Shown here: positions 5,272-5,714 of the stretch, one piece after another
Position numbering within the stretch: the first letter of the stretch is position 1
Layout: the number at the start of each line of letters is the position of its first letter
Assembly: GCA_014239005.1 (NCBI GenBank)
Contig: JABAAA010000086.1
Coordinates: 1-5,714 of the forward strand
Direction: 5' to 3'
Source: Alphaproteobacteria bacterium
GTDB lineage: Bacteria > Pseudomonadota > Alphaproteobacteria > JABAAW01
DNA length: 5,714 nucleotides
Position numbers and translations under genes: made by a program
Notes under the pieces: model-generated
What the model was told of the DNA's origin: nothing
The model's input: the letters and a program-made list of their open reading frames with translations, nothing else
The model's database searches: none

Positions 5272-5691
5272 ATGAGAAAAGTCTCCTCGTGGCAGGATGC
5301 TTGGCAGCGTTTGCCGCGCTCGTTGCAGGCGTGGGTTCGCGACCATTGGCATGGCGACTTGTCGTTGGCAGAATCCTTTTGGATCAACATTTTCTTCGTC
5401 AATTTGGGCGCGAGCATCGTGTGGCGCTATGTCATCTTGCCCTTTTCGGGCGGCGTGCTGTGGGGCATATTTTCGGCGGGCGTTTCGGTGTGGCAGCTGG
5501 TGGGCTTGTGGCGCTCGGCGAGCAAGAACGGCAAGCGGCAACCTTTGTGGTCTGCTGTCGTCAAGGGCTTGTGCGTGATGAATGTTGTCCTTTTCGTGGT
5601 GGTATTGCTGGTGGGGCTTGTCGGCGGCTTCGGAGAGGGAGGCATCGATTTGCCTGTGCCGAGCCTGCCGAGCACATTTCTCGAAACTTGA
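5272..5691 (+). CDS. Small Trp-rich integral membrane protein, function unknown
   Basis: The product is 139 residues. ATG at 5272 is preceded by AAGGGA about 9 bases upstream, and the frame ends at TGA 5689-5691. Hydrophobic segments lie at about 34-56, 60-80 and 94-119, giving two or three membrane helices, with a polar Lys/Arg loop at 81-90 and a short Pro-containing C-terminus. Ten tryptophans are present (7%). The pattern of a charged N-terminus with HWHGDLSLAESFWIN (25-39), then a later VGLWRSA (77-83), resembles uncharacterised small bacterial membrane proteins that pair a GELSL..SFW segment with a G-V-WRSA motif. That likeness is from memory and unverified. The gene lies 64 bases downstream of the methyltransferase on the same strand and may share its transcript. 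Its G/T-ending codons differ from the C/G-ending codons of that neighbour. No function is proposed. Confidence 0.82.
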   Translation: MRKVSSWQDAWQRLPRSLQAWVRDHWHGDLSLAESFWINIFFVNLGASIVWRYVILPFSGGVLWGIFSAGVSVWQLVGLWRSASKNGKRQPLWSAVVKGLCVMNVVLFVVVLLVGLVGGFGEGGIDLPVPSLPSTFLET

Positions 5692-5714
5692 TCGATCTTG
5701 ACGAATTTCACCGA

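Noticed and set aside
4254..5417. Minus-strand open frame of 387 codons
   Set aside because: Antisense to the methyltransferase, no family motif, composition typical of a reverse-frame shadow.

Overview
The window reads as a chromosomal housekeeping block from a moderately GC-rich proteobacterium, most likely an alphaproteobacterium. That placement is an inference. It rests on the RpoZ and PdxJ sequence style, on the rpoZ…pdxJ-acpS gene order, and on an MttB-superfamily methyltransferase without pyrrolysine, a type common in that class. No mobile element, CRISPR array, tRNA or rRNA is visible.

Left part, minus strand (read right to left): a periplasmic DegP/HtrA-type serine protease (3440-1884), the RNA polymerase omega subunit rpoZ with a long acidic, repeat-bearing tail (1852-1322), pyridoxine 5'-phosphate synthase pdxJ (1161-373), and holo-ACP synthase acpS (from 376, running off the left edge). 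pdxJ and acpS overlap by 4 bases (GTGA), so they are almost certainly co-translated. The acpS start sits behind a very G-rich stretch that also encodes an extra tail on PdxJ. degP and rpoZ are 31 bases apart. A 160-base gap between rpoZ and pdxJ holds three tandem 13-base repeats and no gene.

Centre: 3441-3638 is a divergent intergenic region of about 200 bases. It is AT-richer than its surroundings, and candidate promoters for degP and for the rightward gene overlap face to face within about 30 bases.

Right part, plus strand: an MttB-superfamily methylamine/betaine:corrinoid methyltransferase (3639-5207) with a strong Shine-Dalgarno sequence. An imperfect 24-base tandem duplication follows, then a small Trp-rich membrane protein of unknown function (5272-5691). 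No corrinoid protein or reductive activase lies in the window, so the methyltransferase's partners are elsewhere or absent.

No clearly new system was found. The most notable points are the repeat-built acidic tail on omega, the G-rich pdxJ/acpS junction, a His-to-Tyr change at a usually conserved phosphate-binding position of PdxJ, the 13-base triplet repeat upstream of pdxJ, and the orphan methyltransferase facing an envelope protease.
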